The notes under the pieces: model-generated
Databases searched by the model: none
What the model was told of the DNA's origin: nothing
The model's input: the letters and a program-made list of their open reading frames with translations, nothing else
Position numbers and translations under genes: made by a program
Shown here: positions 17,282 through 26,108 of the stretch, piece after piece
Position numbering within the stretch: the stretch's first letter is position 1
Layout of the letters: every line of letters begins with the position of its first letter
NCBI GenBank assembly: GCA_009711705.1
Contig: VENG01000027.1
Coordinates: 30,929-94,928, forward strand
Reading direction: 5' to 3'
DNA length: 64,000 bases
Source of the DNA: Bacillota bacterium
GTDB lineage: Bacteria; Bacillota; Desulfotomaculia; Desulfotomaculales; VENG01

Positions 17282-19708
17282 TTAATAACCCGCCTCAGGC
17301 AGCATTACTTGTAGATGATCACCCACTTGAGCCTCTTCTAAGCCTGATGCAGCAATAGTTACTTCGTAAATGGAGGTCTCATCCCCGGCATCACCCCTGC
17401 GGCAAATGGCAATCACCTCTCCATCTAAAGGATTTTTACTAAAATCGGTAACGGAAAAATATATATTAGTACCTACTTTGATATTATCTATCATATCCCG
17501 CTTCAGCTCTACCAATAACTTTGGGTCTTTCACAGACGCAATGGTGGCAATAGTAGTCCCCGGTGTAACAACGTCTCCAAGGTTACGCGACCAAGTTATG
17601 ATTCCCGAGTGCTTTGCCGTAATTTTTTGTTCTTCTAGTACATTGGCTAATTTGTTATAAGCATATTGGGCTTGTTCCAACTTTTTATTTTCTTCTTTTA
17701 TTAGTAACCAATCTGAGTCCGGCACAAATAAATAAATTTCATCTCCTCTAGCAACCGATGCCCCTTCACTTACACACACTTTTTCAATTACACCGGACCT
17801 CTCCGACACCACTGCTACTTGGCAAGGTATCATTACGCCGGGATAGTTTCCTTTTAACCACTGTCCGGCAGTCTGTACATAAACGTTGGCCTCTGATTCT
17901 GGGACCAGCTCACCGGCATTATCAAAGCGGACTGATACCCTTAATTCAGAACTACCATCGGACGGCTTGTTTTCCGTAGGTTGTACAGCAAACACCTTTC
18001 CTGGAATAATGTATCCGGGCTCAACCTGAATTTTAGCCGGGTACCCAACTGCAATCTTAAGACCTTCCGGCACATTAAATATAACTGTAACATCCAATTG
18101 TTTTTCCGCGGTCAGTGTAGCAATAGTTTCACCCTCTGATATGTGCTGCGCCGTCTTAACCAATACCTCGGTAACAGTTCCGGAGTAAGGCGCATTTATC
18201 CCCCTTTCAGCATTTGCATTTAATAATTTTGAGTCATGCTTAAGTTGTTCTACCCAAAGCTTCATTTCAGAAAGAGAGACTTTGGCCTCTAGGTCTTCAA
18301 CAACGGCAATAACCTGTCCTTTTTCTACTTTCTCACCCTCCCGGATATGTAATTCTTTTAAAACACCACGGACACCACTCACAACATCATAGGTTTCTGA
18401 TGGTTTTATTATCGCTGATGCTGTTATGGATGAATCTTCTCTGTGTTTTTGTTGTACCACAATTAATTTATTGCTAATCAATGACGCACCGGCCAAGGCG
18501 GCACCTAACAGAAAACAAATACCAAAGATTACCCCAATTCTATGTTTACATAGATTACGTAAGAATAAAGTCTTTTCTCCTCCACCGGAAACTACTCTGA
18601 CATTGGAATACGCTTTATCCTTTCCGGTAGGTAACTCCAGCCACCCGGTATAAAGCACTGAACCGTCTTCTTCTTGAGATGACCAGGCAACAGGTATCTG
18701 TGCATTTGTTTTGGGAGCAGACTCCTGTAAATTGTTGTTATTACCAACTGCATAAACGGGCAGTTTTTTATTACCCCTTGCCAAAGAAACCGGGCAACAA
18801 TAAATCTCATCGCTAGATTGCCAGCAGGCAAAAACAAGCCCTGAACGCCATAAAAGTAAGGGCGAAATGCGCTTGATGTTTCCCGTTAATAATTTAAGTT
18901 CGGGGTACCATGTTGTCCCTTTCATCTTATAGCTTAAGGCTACCTGCTTACCATGGTGAACAGACCACATACAGTGAAGGTTTCCATCCGGATCTATCAA
19001 AAGCGCCGGAGTGGCGGCAGCACCGGAAGTATTCGACAGTTTTTGAGGTACCCCCCACATCCCCGTTTTATTAAAATCAGACCGCATATAATATATTTCT
19101 GAACTAGCATCGCCGGAAAAACAATACACCAGGTGCAAATTTCCCTGTTGATCACAAGCCCCGGATGCCATCCAATCTATTTCCCAGCCTAATAACTCTT
19201 TTGCTCTGCCGGGAAACGGCAGATTAATAATTAGCGGCTCTAACCACCCGTCGATATGATTACGCCTGTGGTGCCTTAACACCCATTTTCCCGTAATAAC
19301 TTCACGCAATGCATAAATCACGTGAACTGTATTGTTCCACTGGTTGGCAACCACCACCGGTGCCCCGGTAACAACCTGCCCCTCACGGTACGCCCACAGG
19401 GTTTTCCGGCTCCATTCCCCACCTTCTCTACAAACATAATCTATCGAAGGATTAAACCTATTCCTATAAGTCAAATGAATACGGTTATCCTCACTAAGAG
19501 CCAAACTAAAAGGAGTCTTGGCATCAGGACTCAATTCTTCCCCTTCCAGCCATGCCTTTCCATTATCCTGGGAAATACCATATTTAAGTGATTGATTATG
19601 GTCGATAAAAAAAAGCCACATTTTACCGTTGTAATCATTAATTAAACGATAAGTCGGCCAAAAGGTATTTTCCTCCTGCAGCACCGGATAGCCTGTTCTC
19701 CCACTCAT
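17282..19708 (-). CDS. Membrane fusion: N-terminal sialidase-like beta-propeller, one TM helix, tandem HlyD/biotinyl-lipoyl domains
   Basis: About 808 residues. Residues 1-~370 carry propeller repeats with an Asp-box (SQDNGKAW) and recurring 'LHLVY', 'LHCMWS' strands. A single hydrophobic helix (GVIFGICFLLGAALAGASL) is at ~390-412. After it come two HlyD-like modules, each with lipoyl-type half motifs (GVLKELHIREGEKVEKGQV; GVIEKVCVSEGASVARGDE) and 'SGTVTEVLV'/'SGIITWSRN' partners. Lack of a signal peptide suggests the propeller is cytoplasmic and the adaptor part external, an odd layout. ATG at 19708 follows AAGGGTG; TTG 19729 is also in frame. No ABC exporter is adjacent. Function unknown. 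Confidence 0.75.
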   Translation of the reverse strand: MSGRTGYPVLQEENTFWPTYRLINDYNGKMWLFFIDHNQSLKYGISQDNGKAWLEGEELSPDAKTPFSLALSEDNRIHLTYRNRFNPSIDYVCREGGEWSRKTLWAYREGQVVTGAPVVVANQWNNTVHVIYALREVITGKWVLRHHRRNHIDGWLEPLIINLPFPGRAKELLGWEIDWMASGACDQQGNLHLVYCFSGDASSEIYYMRSDFNKTGMWGVPQKLSNTSGAAATPALLIDPDGNLHCMWSVHHGKQVALSYKMKGTTWYPELKLLTGNIKRISPLLLWRSGLVFACWQSSDEIYCCPVSLARGNKKLPVYAVGNNNNLQESAPKTNAQIPVAWSSQEEDGSVLYTGWLELPTGKDKAYSNVRVVSGGGEKTLFLRNLCKHRIGVIFGICFLLGAALAGASLISNKLIVVQQKHREDSSITASAIIKPSETYDVVSGVRGVLKELHIREGEKVEKGQVIAVVEDLEAKVSLSEMKLWVEQLKHDSKLLNANAERGINAPYSGTVTEVLVKTAQHISEGETIATLTAEKQLDVTVIFNVPEGLKIAVGYPAKIQVEPGYIIPGKVFAVQPTENKPSDGSSELRVSVRFDNAGELVPESEANVYVQTAGQWLKGNYPGVMIPCQVAVVSERSGVIEKVCVSEGASVARGDEIYLFVPDSDWLLIKEENKKLEQAQYAYNKLANVLEEQKITAKHSGIITWSRNLGDVVTPGTTIATIASVKDPKLLVELKRDMIDNIKVGTNIYFSVTDFSKNPLDGEVIAICRRGDAGDETSIYEVTIAASGLEEAQVGDHLQVMLPEAGY

Positions 19709-19743
19709 ACACTTCACACCCTTGTTCAATCTAAATTAAGCAA

Positions 19744-20154
19744 CTATGGGAAGATTATTGTTTGCCGCTTATTAGCCCCAATACATACTTGCACCAAAAA
19801 TTTTTGGTGCATTCTATAGGCCAATGAACCGTCTTGATTGAAATTTACCAATTTCTCAACTAAAATATCCGCAATACCGGAATCTGATACGAAAAAACTT
19901 TTCTCCTCCACAGCATCCAGGTGTTCTAGTAAACAGGAAAAGGGCACATCATCCATTACCTGCTGATTAAGCCCGTTTTCTCCTATATAATTGACAGTTA
20001 ATCTCACATAACCCTCTACAAATACCTTCTTTTCTAAAACCTTCAAAAAGCAAATATTTACCACCCGTCCCACCTTGACCTGGTCCTGTAAGTCAACCCT
20101 GGCCGGAGGTATTAATTCCAAGTTGTGTTCCAACAGAATTTCTTCAATTCCCAT
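19744..20154 (-). CDS. SPOCS (DUF3794)-like protein, stand-alone
   Basis: 136 residues comprising one domain: VKVGRVVNICFLKVLEKKV, then VFVEGYVRLTVNYIG, 'VPFSCLLEHLDAVEEKSFF' and a C-terminal KFLVQVCIGANK strand. The 'V-I-G-V-Y' and 'PF---I---DA-EG' pattern is that of SPOCS/DUF3794, known from spore-coat proteins such as SipL. ATG has AAGGAG 7 bases upstream. It precedes the propeller/HlyD gene by ~35 bp on the same strand, so they are probably co-transcribed. Similar domains are at 20414-20839 and at the C-terminus of 20870-22456. Confidence 0.7.
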   Translation of the reverse strand: MGIEEILLEHNLELIPPARVDLQDQVKVGRVVNICFLKVLEKKVFVEGYVRLTVNYIGENGLNQQVMDDVPFSCLLEHLDAVEEKSFFVSDSGIADILVEKLVNFNQDGSLAYRMHQKFLVQVCIGANKRQTIIFP

Positions 20155-20352
20155 AACCTTACTCCTTACCCATAGTTTAATTATTCTATTCTTATTATTT
20201 AACTAATAGCAAGAATACCAATAAACTGTATTCTTTTTCATTTAAAATCAAACGGTGCATAACAAACATATAATATAAGAGTTTAAAATTGCCAAAGCTT
20301 GCAGCAAATTAAGTAAACTGGTTCATCTCAGCATCTAAGGTAAGAAGATAAG

Positions 20353-20374
20353 CTCCCACCTGTAAAAGTGGGAG
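20353..20374. repeat. Short inverted repeat CTCCCAC/GTGGGAG
   Basis: A 7-bp perfect stem with an 8-base loop 40 bp upstream of the SPOCS-like gene. A longer version (10-bp stem, ACTCCCACTT/AAGTGGGAGT) lies at 32729-32752 and a decayed one near 56625. This word pair recurs beside IS200/IS605-type ends in other Firmicutes (from memory), but no transposase is present here. Confidence 0.45.
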
Positions 20375-20413
20375 TCTTAAAAATTAGATAAAATTTTTAG
20401 GGAGGTTTTATAA

Positions 20414-20839
20414 ATGTTTTATAACCCGCAAACATGTTGCCAAATTTTTATCGAGAACAGTATCCACCTGGCTCCGGCGGCCAAAAGAGGCACTGTGAAA
20501 TGCCTGCCTGAGGAATCAATCCAAGTTACACAAGTTAAAAGTTATCCAGGCATAGTACTTATCGATGGCTTTGTTCGCGTAACCATTGAATATACCGACA
20601 AAAAAGATAACCTACAAAAAAGAACGGATGATATCCCTTTCCAATGCAGCATGAGCCGTAAGGACGCCAATGAGGGAGATCCATTTTATGTTACAGGCAG
20701 CACAGTATTGACTCAATTATCTGCGGAAGAGAGTACTTTCGGCGGACCATTCAACCCGGAAATTGCTGAGCCGTCACTTGCTTTTCAATTCAACGAACAA
20801 AAAATAATAATGATATGTATCAGAAAAAAAACCGCCTGA
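20414..20839 (+). CDS. SPOCS (DUF3794)-like protein, stand-alone, opposite strand
   Basis: 141 residues, one domain. It begins YNPQTCCQIFIENSIHLAP, then VIQVTQVKSYPGIVLIDGF-type strands, 'IPFQCSMSRKDANEGDPFYV' and a KIIMICIRKK end. The N-terminal 'P-TCCQI' and 'DANEGD' match the C-terminal domain of the glycosyltransferase fusion at 20870-22456 closely, so the two are paralogues. AGGGAGG is 8 bases before the ATG. Convergent with the fusion gene. Probably a structural, surface or coat-associated protein; function inferred only from the domain. Confidence 0.7.
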   Translation: MFYNPQTCCQIFIENSIHLAPAAKRGTVKCLPEESIQVTQVKSYPGIVLIDGFVRVTIEYTDKKDNLQKRTDDIPFQCSMSRKDANEGDPFYVTGSTVLTQLSAEESTFGGPFNPEIAEPSLAFQFNEQKIIMICIRKKTA

Positions 20840-20869
20840 AAAGCGGCTGCAACAAAAAGAAATCATAAT

Positions 20870-22456
20870 TTATGGATGAACTGCTTGCATTAATACCTGT
20901 TTTTTAACACAGATGTTAACAATCAATTTTTCTCTTAGTTCGAAAGCTAAGGTACCATCCTTATTATAATTGTTCAGCTCTCCGGAAATTAATGCAAGTA
21001 CCTCCATACCATCCGGCACGAAGACATCTCCTTCATTAGCGTCGTCCCGCTGGATTACACCTTGAAATGGGAATTCATCTACTATTACTTCGTCAGCAAC
21101 ATCCCTGCAGCAATTTAAACTTTTATAAACAATAGTCTTACTAATAAACCCTTCTATTACCACTATTCCCGGCCCCGCCCTAATTATTTTTTTAAGGCAA
21201 ATTTCCCTTTTCACTAGTGGTTCAAAATGGATTAAAACTGGAGGAACAAGTTGTGTTTTTTGTTCCAATATTATTTGGCAGCAAGTTCGGGGGTTCAGAG
21301 GATATACGGGAAAATAAGAGGCCTGATGTGGTTGATAAGGCTCGTATCCTATTCCACCCAGATTACCGTATAGTGCTAGAAGCTTTTTTTCTTCCCTTAC
21401 CCAATTATATTGTGAAGTCCAGGCTTTTCGCCCGTTCTTCCCCAGTCGACGGCATAAATCAGGGGCGGCGGCAAGTTTTTGCAGTGCCTCGGCAATGGCC
21501 CGGCAGTCCCCGGGCTGAACGGTAATCCCACAGCCATTACCCAGCACAATGTCCTCCCATAAAGGGAAGGATGATACTAACACTGGTAACCCCGCAGCCA
21601 TATACTCGAACATTTTTAAAGGCAATGAGGATAAGTGATTCGGGAGCGGATGTAAACAAGCCAACCCAGCGTCAACCGAATCCAGTAAACCTGGTATTTC
21701 CTCCGGGGGCAATACTCCCAAATAGATTAAATTGTCATTCCGGCTGGCTTGCTCCAACACTATACGTTTCAATGCAGAGTCTGCAAAATGGCCGGCCAAG
21801 ACCAGCCTAACCCCCCGGGTTAACTTTAGTGCCTCCAGCAGATCTACAATCCCCCGGGCTTCAGAAAGCACTCCTATATATGCAGCAGTAAATGTACTAT
21901 CCCGGTGGAAATAATCTTTTATAACCTTTGGTTGAATGACATCCGGCGGCGGGAAATTACATACGGAAACGATTGTAGTATTAGTAAAATTTTTTGCAAT
22001 GGCGGGGGTTGCTGCTACAACCGCGTCCAACCTTCCCGCCATGACCTTTTCCATCCACCCAAACATTCTCGCTAACGGTAGCCGAAACCTGGCGGGCAAC
22101 CACTGCTTGTGCCTCAGAGTTAGGCTATAATCCTCGTGAACATCATATATTACCTGCTTATTAGTAATGTACTTAATGATTAATCCTATGAAAATCAATT
22201 CAGGGTCATGAAAATGAACAAATTCAGCTCGAGAGCGAAGTCCTCGCCATAACAAACGCAACCACAGTAAAGGTCGGCCTGCCCGCCGACCCTTAGGTAA
22301 ACCTACTACAGTTATCCCTTCCACATTTTTAACACCGGACAATCCTAAAGCATGTATCTCCACCTGGTATTGACGGACAAGAGAACGAGCCTGCCGGTAA
22401 AAAATACGGTTATCATGCCAAAAGTGAACCGAAGACATAATAAATATTTTTGACAT
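20870..22456 (-). CDS. GT4 glycosyltransferase fused to a C-terminal SPOCS-like domain
   Basis: About 528 residues. Residues 1-~380 are a GT4 enzyme: HFHDPELIFIGL acceptor side, YIGVLSEARGIVDLLEAL and the donor-binding PLKMFEYMAAGLPVLVSSF. From ~388 a second domain starts with NPRTCCQIILEQKTQLVPP and runs through FPFQGVIQRDDANEGDVFV to LIVNICVKKQ; it is the same domain as the two stand-alone neighbours. The join is in frame over continuous codons, so it is a real fusion as sequenced. ATG at 22456 has AGGTGA upstream; TTG 22498 would overlap the PIG-L gene. A glycosyltransferase carried by a coat-type domain suggests glycan assembly at a spore or surface layer (inference). Confidence 0.85.
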   Translation of the reverse strand: MSKIFIMSSVHFWHDNRIFYRQARSLVRQYQVEIHALGLSGVKNVEGITVVGLPKGRRAGRPLLWLRLLWRGLRSRAEFVHFHDPELIFIGLIIKYITNKQVIYDVHEDYSLTLRHKQWLPARFRLPLARMFGWMEKVMAGRLDAVVAATPAIAKNFTNTTIVSVCNFPPPDVIQPKVIKDYFHRDSTFTAAYIGVLSEARGIVDLLEALKLTRGVRLVLAGHFADSALKRIVLEQASRNDNLIYLGVLPPEEIPGLLDSVDAGLACLHPLPNHLSSLPLKMFEYMAAGLPVLVSSFPLWEDIVLGNGCGITVQPGDCRAIAEALQKLAAAPDLCRRLGKNGRKAWTSQYNWVREEKKLLALYGNLGGIGYEPYQPHQASYFPVYPLNPRTCCQIILEQKTQLVPPVLIHFEPLVKREICLKKIIRAGPGIVVIEGFISKTIVYKSLNCCRDVADEVIVDEFPFQGVIQRDDANEGDVFVPDGMEVLALISGELNNYNKDGTLAFELREKLIVNICVKKQVLMQAVHP

Positions 22457-22490
22457 CAGATCACCTAACTTTAAATTGTTTTTAAGGTGA

Positions 22491-23120
22491 CTAATCAATA
22501 AATAACCTTATTGTTTCAAAAGCTTCAGCATAAGGCACCCCTATTTGAGTTCCCCTCGTAATAGACAGTGAACGTATAAATTCCTCGTTGGCGTATGGAC
22601 GCCAGGCTTGTGAATCGTAACAGGCCAAGGCTGCTAGTTTATCCTTAATATTGACCTCGTCTAAAGCTATAAAGCAACTGGTAGAAAACGCAAGATTATT
22701 CCAGGGCTCCTCATATCCCAATAAGGTGGAATTTCGGAAGGCCCGGACGCCCTCCATGGCCACCGTTTGGTGATCCTGATGGAGGTCTCCCATAGATGGG
22801 AGAAAGACTAAATCCGGTTTCAAATCCTTTTTGAGCTCTACCATTATCTCTAATATATGTTGGCGGTAAGCCGGCAATTCACGTACGGTAAAGTCATAAA
22901 GCAGCAAGTTCATCGGTGGAATACCAAGTTTGGACGTTGCCATGGTTACCTCTTTTTTTAGAATATCCTTGGGGAATCCTTCCGGTACTGATTTTTCCGC
23001 CGTAGAAAAAGCAACATAGAAAACATCCGTTCCTTTGGCCCGGAACTTGCTTATGGCACCCCCACACCCGAATTCGCCGTCATCTGTATGGGGTGCCAGT
23101 ACCAATACTCTTTTTATCAT
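22491..23120 (-). CDS. PIG-L family deacetylase (GlcNAc-type de-N-acetylase)
   Basis: About 209 residues. Metal-binding LAPHTDDGEFGCGG lies at the N-terminus (canonical AHPDDE variant with T for P), and MGDLHQDHQTV supplies the second histidine motif. Members de-N-acetylate GlcNAc-containing lipids, bacillithiol/mycothiol precursors or lipid-linked sugars; here the cluster favours a glycan intermediate. ATG at 23120 preferred; GTG at 23132 sits within the GGGGTGGG ribosome site. Downstream stop is 34 bp before the GT4-SPOCS start, consistent with an operon. Confidence 0.85.
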   Translation of the reverse strand: MIKRVLVLAPHTDDGEFGCGGAISKFRAKGTDVFYVAFSTAEKSVPEGFPKDILKKEVTMATSKLGIPPMNLLLYDFTVRELPAYRQHILEIMVELKKDLKPDLVFLPSMGDLHQDHQTVAMEGVRAFRNSTLLGYEEPWNNLAFSTSCFIALDEVNIKDKLAALACYDSQAWRPYANEEFIRSLSITRGTQIGVPYAEAFETIRLFID

Positions 23121-23150
23121 TTGTTTACCCACCCCGTCCCTTTGCTCTTT

Positions 23151-24263
23151 TTATATTTGGGATTTAAGCACATCCACTACTCGTTTTACCATGCTATCAT
23201 CTAACCCGGCATAAAGCGGCAGAGAAAGCACTTCACGAGAGGCCAGTTCCGCCTCCGGCAAATCTCCCTCCCTGTATCCCAGATAATTAAAAGCTTCTTG
23301 TAAATGCAAAGGTAGAGGATAATAAACGCCTGCCGCTATATTATTACGAGTAAGTTCCTTTAAAATTTTGTCTCGATGGGAACACCTTATTGTATACAAA
23401 TGATAGACATGATGATTAATTGATTCTTCCTTGGGCAGCCTCAATGTAAATCCGTCAAATGTAAGGTCGTCACATAATTTTGCGTATTGCGCAGACAATC
23501 TCCTTCGTTCTTGATTCCATTTATCTAAGTGTCTTAATTTAACACGAATTATCGCCGCCTGTATTTCATCCAGGCGGCTGTTATAACCGATTACCCGGTG
23601 GTAATATTTTTTTGTGCTGCCGTGTACCCGCAGCATACGAATTTTTTCTGCCAGTACGCCATCATTAGTAACCACCATACCCCCGTCACCGTATCCACCA
23701 AGGTTCTTGGTAGGAAAGAAGCTAAAACAGCCCGCTGATCCCAGTGAGCCGGCCTTTTGGCCTTTGTACAATGCTCCTATGGCCTGGCAGGCATCTTCTA
23801 TCACCGTTAAGTTAAATTGTTTGGCTAGTTCATTAATTACCTCCATATTTGCCGTTTGCCCAAAAATATGAACCGGTATTATAGCCTTGGTTCGAGGAGT
23901 GATTTTATTACATATATGTTGCGGACTGATATTGAAGGTATCCGGTTCTATATCGACAAATACAGGTTTTGCACCTACCCTGGCAATTGCTCCCGCTGTG
24001 GCAAAAAATGAAAAAGGGGTGGTAATTACTTCGTCACCGGCACCAATACCGGCTGCCAATAATGCAAGAATCAGGGCATCAGTTCCGCTGGCTACCCCGA
24101 TTCCGTAAATTGTCCCGCAATATCCAGCTATTTCTGCCTCCAATGCTGTCACATTGGAGCCCAAAATGTACTCTCCACCCGCAAGCACATCCTGGATGGC
24201 TTGCATTATTTCCTCTCTGAGTTCCTTATATTGAACCTTTATATCTATAAGTGGAATGGTCAT
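23151..24263 (-). CDS. DegT/DnrJ/EryC1/StrS aminotransferase (WbpE-like)
   Basis: 370 residues from ATG 24263 (AGGAGG 6 bases upstream; MTIPLIDIKVQYKELREEI is the normal family start, whereas a longer frame adds 36 unlike residues). PLP lysine is in GCFSFFPTKNLGGYGDGG, aspartate in VIEDACQAIGA. It closely follows the WbpE/WlbC pattern, aminating UDP-3-keto-GlcNAcA. It starts one base after the stop of the WbpD-like acetyltransferase. With the UDP-sugar dehydrogenase at 26109 this covers three steps of the UDP-2,3-diacetamido-2,3-dideoxy-glucuronate route; the WbpB oxidoreductase is not in the window. Confidence 0.88.
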   Translation of the reverse strand: MTIPLIDIKVQYKELREEIMQAIQDVLAGGEYILGSNVTALEAEIAGYCGTIYGIGVASGTDALILALLAAGIGAGDEVITTPFSFFATAGAIARVGAKPVFVDIEPDTFNISPQHICNKITPRTKAIIPVHIFGQTANMEVINELAKQFNLTVIEDACQAIGALYKGQKAGSLGSAGCFSFFPTKNLGGYGDGGMVVTNDGVLAEKIRMLRVHGSTKKYYHRVIGYNSRLDEIQAAIIRVKLRHLDKWNQERRRLSAQYAKLCDDLTFDGFTLRLPKEESINHHVYHLYTIRCSHRDKILKELTRNNIAAGVYYPLPLHLQEAFNYLGYREGDLPEAELASREVLSLPLYAGLDDSMVKRVVDVLKSQI

Positions 24264-24264
24264 C

Positions 24265-25008
24265 TTAATCCTCCTGCTTGATGAATTCTTTTTGCGGTAC
24301 CGCTCTTTTAACCCGGCTGGGTACGCCCATATAAACTTTCCCCGGCTCTGTATTTTTAGTAACAACGGCACCGGCTGCTACAAATGTCTCTTCTGCCACA
24401 GTTATCCCCGGTAACAAAAGTGCTCCTCCTCCCACCCGGGCAGCGTATTTGATTGTGGGGCCTTGTTTGGCAGCTAGGCGTCCTTCGGTACGCCCCATAT
24501 AATTGTCGTTAGTAGTAATAACCATGGGAGCAATGAATACGTTATCCTCAAGCACAGTATGAGCTGTTATGTAAGCACCACTTTGAACTTTACAGTTTTT
24601 ACCTATCGTAGCCTCATTTTCAACAATAACCCCCGTCCCTATCATGGTTCGTTCTCCTATCAGGCAATTTTCCCTGACCAGCGCTCTGTCCCCCATAAAA
24701 CATTCCTGCCCCAGCTCGCTGCCCGCGTATATTATAGCCATTGTACCGATAATGCTGTTATCAGCAATGGAAACAGCACTTAGCGGCCTGTTTTTAACCG
24801 TGCTGGTTACGGCAAAAACAGGTTTTTTACCGACCACTGCACCGTCTCCTATGGTAACTCCACTACCAATCTGGGTCCCCTTAAATATTTTCACATTGTC
24901 CCCTATACAAACACCGTTGCCAACTTTTACATCTGATTCAATTATAGAAAATCTTCCTACCTTTACTCCCTGCCCCAGTGAAACATTATCGTCAATATAT
25001 CTCTCCAT
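24265..25008 (-). CDS. Left-handed beta-helix N-acetyltransferase (WbpD-like)
   Basis: 247 residues made mostly of hexapeptide repeats ([LIV]-G-x-x-x-x), e.g. VKVGNGVCIGDNVKIFKG, up to about residue 190, then the C-terminal NTEPGKVYMGVPSRVKR that closes the helix. This is the family of WbpD/WlbB, which N-acetylates UDP-2-acetamido-3-amino-glucuronate. It is slightly longer than WbpD (~190) because of an insert around residues 65-100 (VVGKKPVFAVTSTVKNRPL). Immediately upstream of the WbpE-like gene, which makes the proposed substrate. Confidence 0.82.
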   Translation of the reverse strand: MERYIDDNVSLGQGVKVGRFSIIESDVKVGNGVCIGDNVKIFKGTQIGSGVTIGDGAVVGKKPVFAVTSTVKNRPLSAVSIADNSIIGTMAIIYAGSELGQECFMGDRALVRENCLIGERTMIGTGVIVENEATIGKNCKVQSGAYITAHTVLEDNVFIAPMVITTNDNYMGRTEGRLAAKQGPTIKYAARVGGGALLLPGITVAEETFVAAGAVVTKNTEPGKVYMGVPSRVKRAVPQKEFIKQED

Positions 25009-25034
25009 ATTCTCATCTCCTATATAAGGTCTTG

Positions 25035-25976
25035 TTAATGCGTTGTAGCAAATTGTTCCTGTATTTGCTTAATTGCATTAGAATCTGGAATCCAGTAGCT
25101 AAGTCCTTCAATGTATTTGGGTGTTCCAGCCAGTGTTTGTAACTGCAAATCCCCCAGGTCTACTTTTCTGGCCAATAGGCCCAGCTTAATAATGTCACCG
25201 AGTGATAAAGAGGTGTTGGAATGCCTGCGAAGTTCCATATATATACTGGCTAAGTCCAGCGGCCCTACCTGCTGCCGCACCTCTTGCAGCAGTGCGCGTA
25301 AAAATTGCTGCTGCCTTTCAATTCGCCCTATATCTCCATTGGGGCAGTTGCGGTCAAGTATATAATAGTAGGCTTGCTGACTGGTCATTGTTTGTTTACC
25401 CTTGGCAAAGTGATAGTATTTGCCTTCCATTTCCTGAGGTACTTCAATCTCAATACCCCCTAAAATATCAACTATACGGGCAAAGACAGTGTAATCAAGC
25501 CTTAGAAAGTGATCCACTTTTATTCCGAGTAATTTTTCAACCGACTCAATGGTAAGGGGCATACCACCGTAAACATGAGCATGGGCAATCTTAGTCATAT
25601 TGTGCCCCGGTACCTCCGCTCTGGTATCACGGGGGATGGATAAACACTCTACCTGTTGTCTGTCAGGGTTCACTCGCAACAGTAAAATTACATCGGACCG
25701 GTAAGGACCGGGGCGTGCAGGTCCATCAGGGGAACCATGTTTATCTAAACCCACCATTAGTATATTCATGGATTTATTAAGGTTAGTTGATGACTCGGCG
25801 TCAATAGTAGGCTTAGTAGTTGGCTGTAGTGATTCAGTTTCTTTACTATCTAATTTTGTTATATTCGCAGATGAATGTTGGCCATTATTTTGAGCATAGC
25901 CCAGGTATAGAACAGATGTAACTACAAAACCCACTAACAATAAACATAATGCCAGTTTAGTAAAAAGTCTTTTCAA
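25035..25976 (-). CDS. LytR-CpsA-Psr (LCP) family protein
   Basis: 313 residues. One N-terminal transmembrane helix (~7-27), then the LCP domain: NILMVGLDKHGS, YRSDVILLLRVNPD, CLSIPRDTRAEVPG and TKIAHAHVYGG, which carry the conserved Arg and Asp residues that bind the polyprenyl pyrophosphate. LCP enzymes transfer polysaccharide from undecaprenyl carrier to peptidoglycan or a surface protein. It starts the leftward block LCP-WbpD-WbpE-PIG-L-GT4/SPOCS. Its presence means the glycan is likely wall-attached. The catalytic role is known for the family; the acceptor here is inferred. Confidence 0.88.
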   Translation of the reverse strand: MKRLFTKLALCLLLVGFVVTSVLYLGYAQNNGQHSSANITKLDSKETESLQPTTKPTIDAESSTNLNKSMNILMVGLDKHGSPDGPARPGPYRSDVILLLRVNPDRQQVECLSIPRDTRAEVPGHNMTKIAHAHVYGGMPLTIESVEKLLGIKVDHFLRLDYTVFARIVDILGGIEIEVPQEMEGKYYHFAKGKQTMTSQQAYYYILDRNCPNGDIGRIERQQQFLRALLQEVRQQVGPLDLASIYMELRRHSNTSLSLGDIIKLGLLARKVDLGDLQLQTLAGTPKYIEGLSYWIPDSNAIKQIQEQFATTH

Positions 25977-26063
25977 ACCTTTTCACCCGCCTAACTTTTT
26001 GATCCATATTCACTACCTACTAATCTATTCAGGGTGAGTTTTTTTGTGATTGTTGATAAAGTA

Positions 26064-26093
26064 TAAAAAACAGCATCTTCCATGAAGATGCTG
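26064..26093 (-). terminator. Intrinsic terminator after the UDP-sugar dehydrogenase gene
   Basis: CAGCATCTTC pairs with GAAGATGCTG, and on the minus strand the stem is followed by TTTTTTATAC. It lies 16 bp after the dehydrogenase stop and separates it from the LCP gene. Confidence 0.85.
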
Positions 26094-26108
26094 CCTATGC
26101 TTACTAAT

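Noticed and set aside
20353..20374. Riboswitch before the SPOCS-like gene
   Set aside because: Only a 7-bp stem and no conserved ligand core; same inverted repeat recurs elsewhere as a simple repeat.
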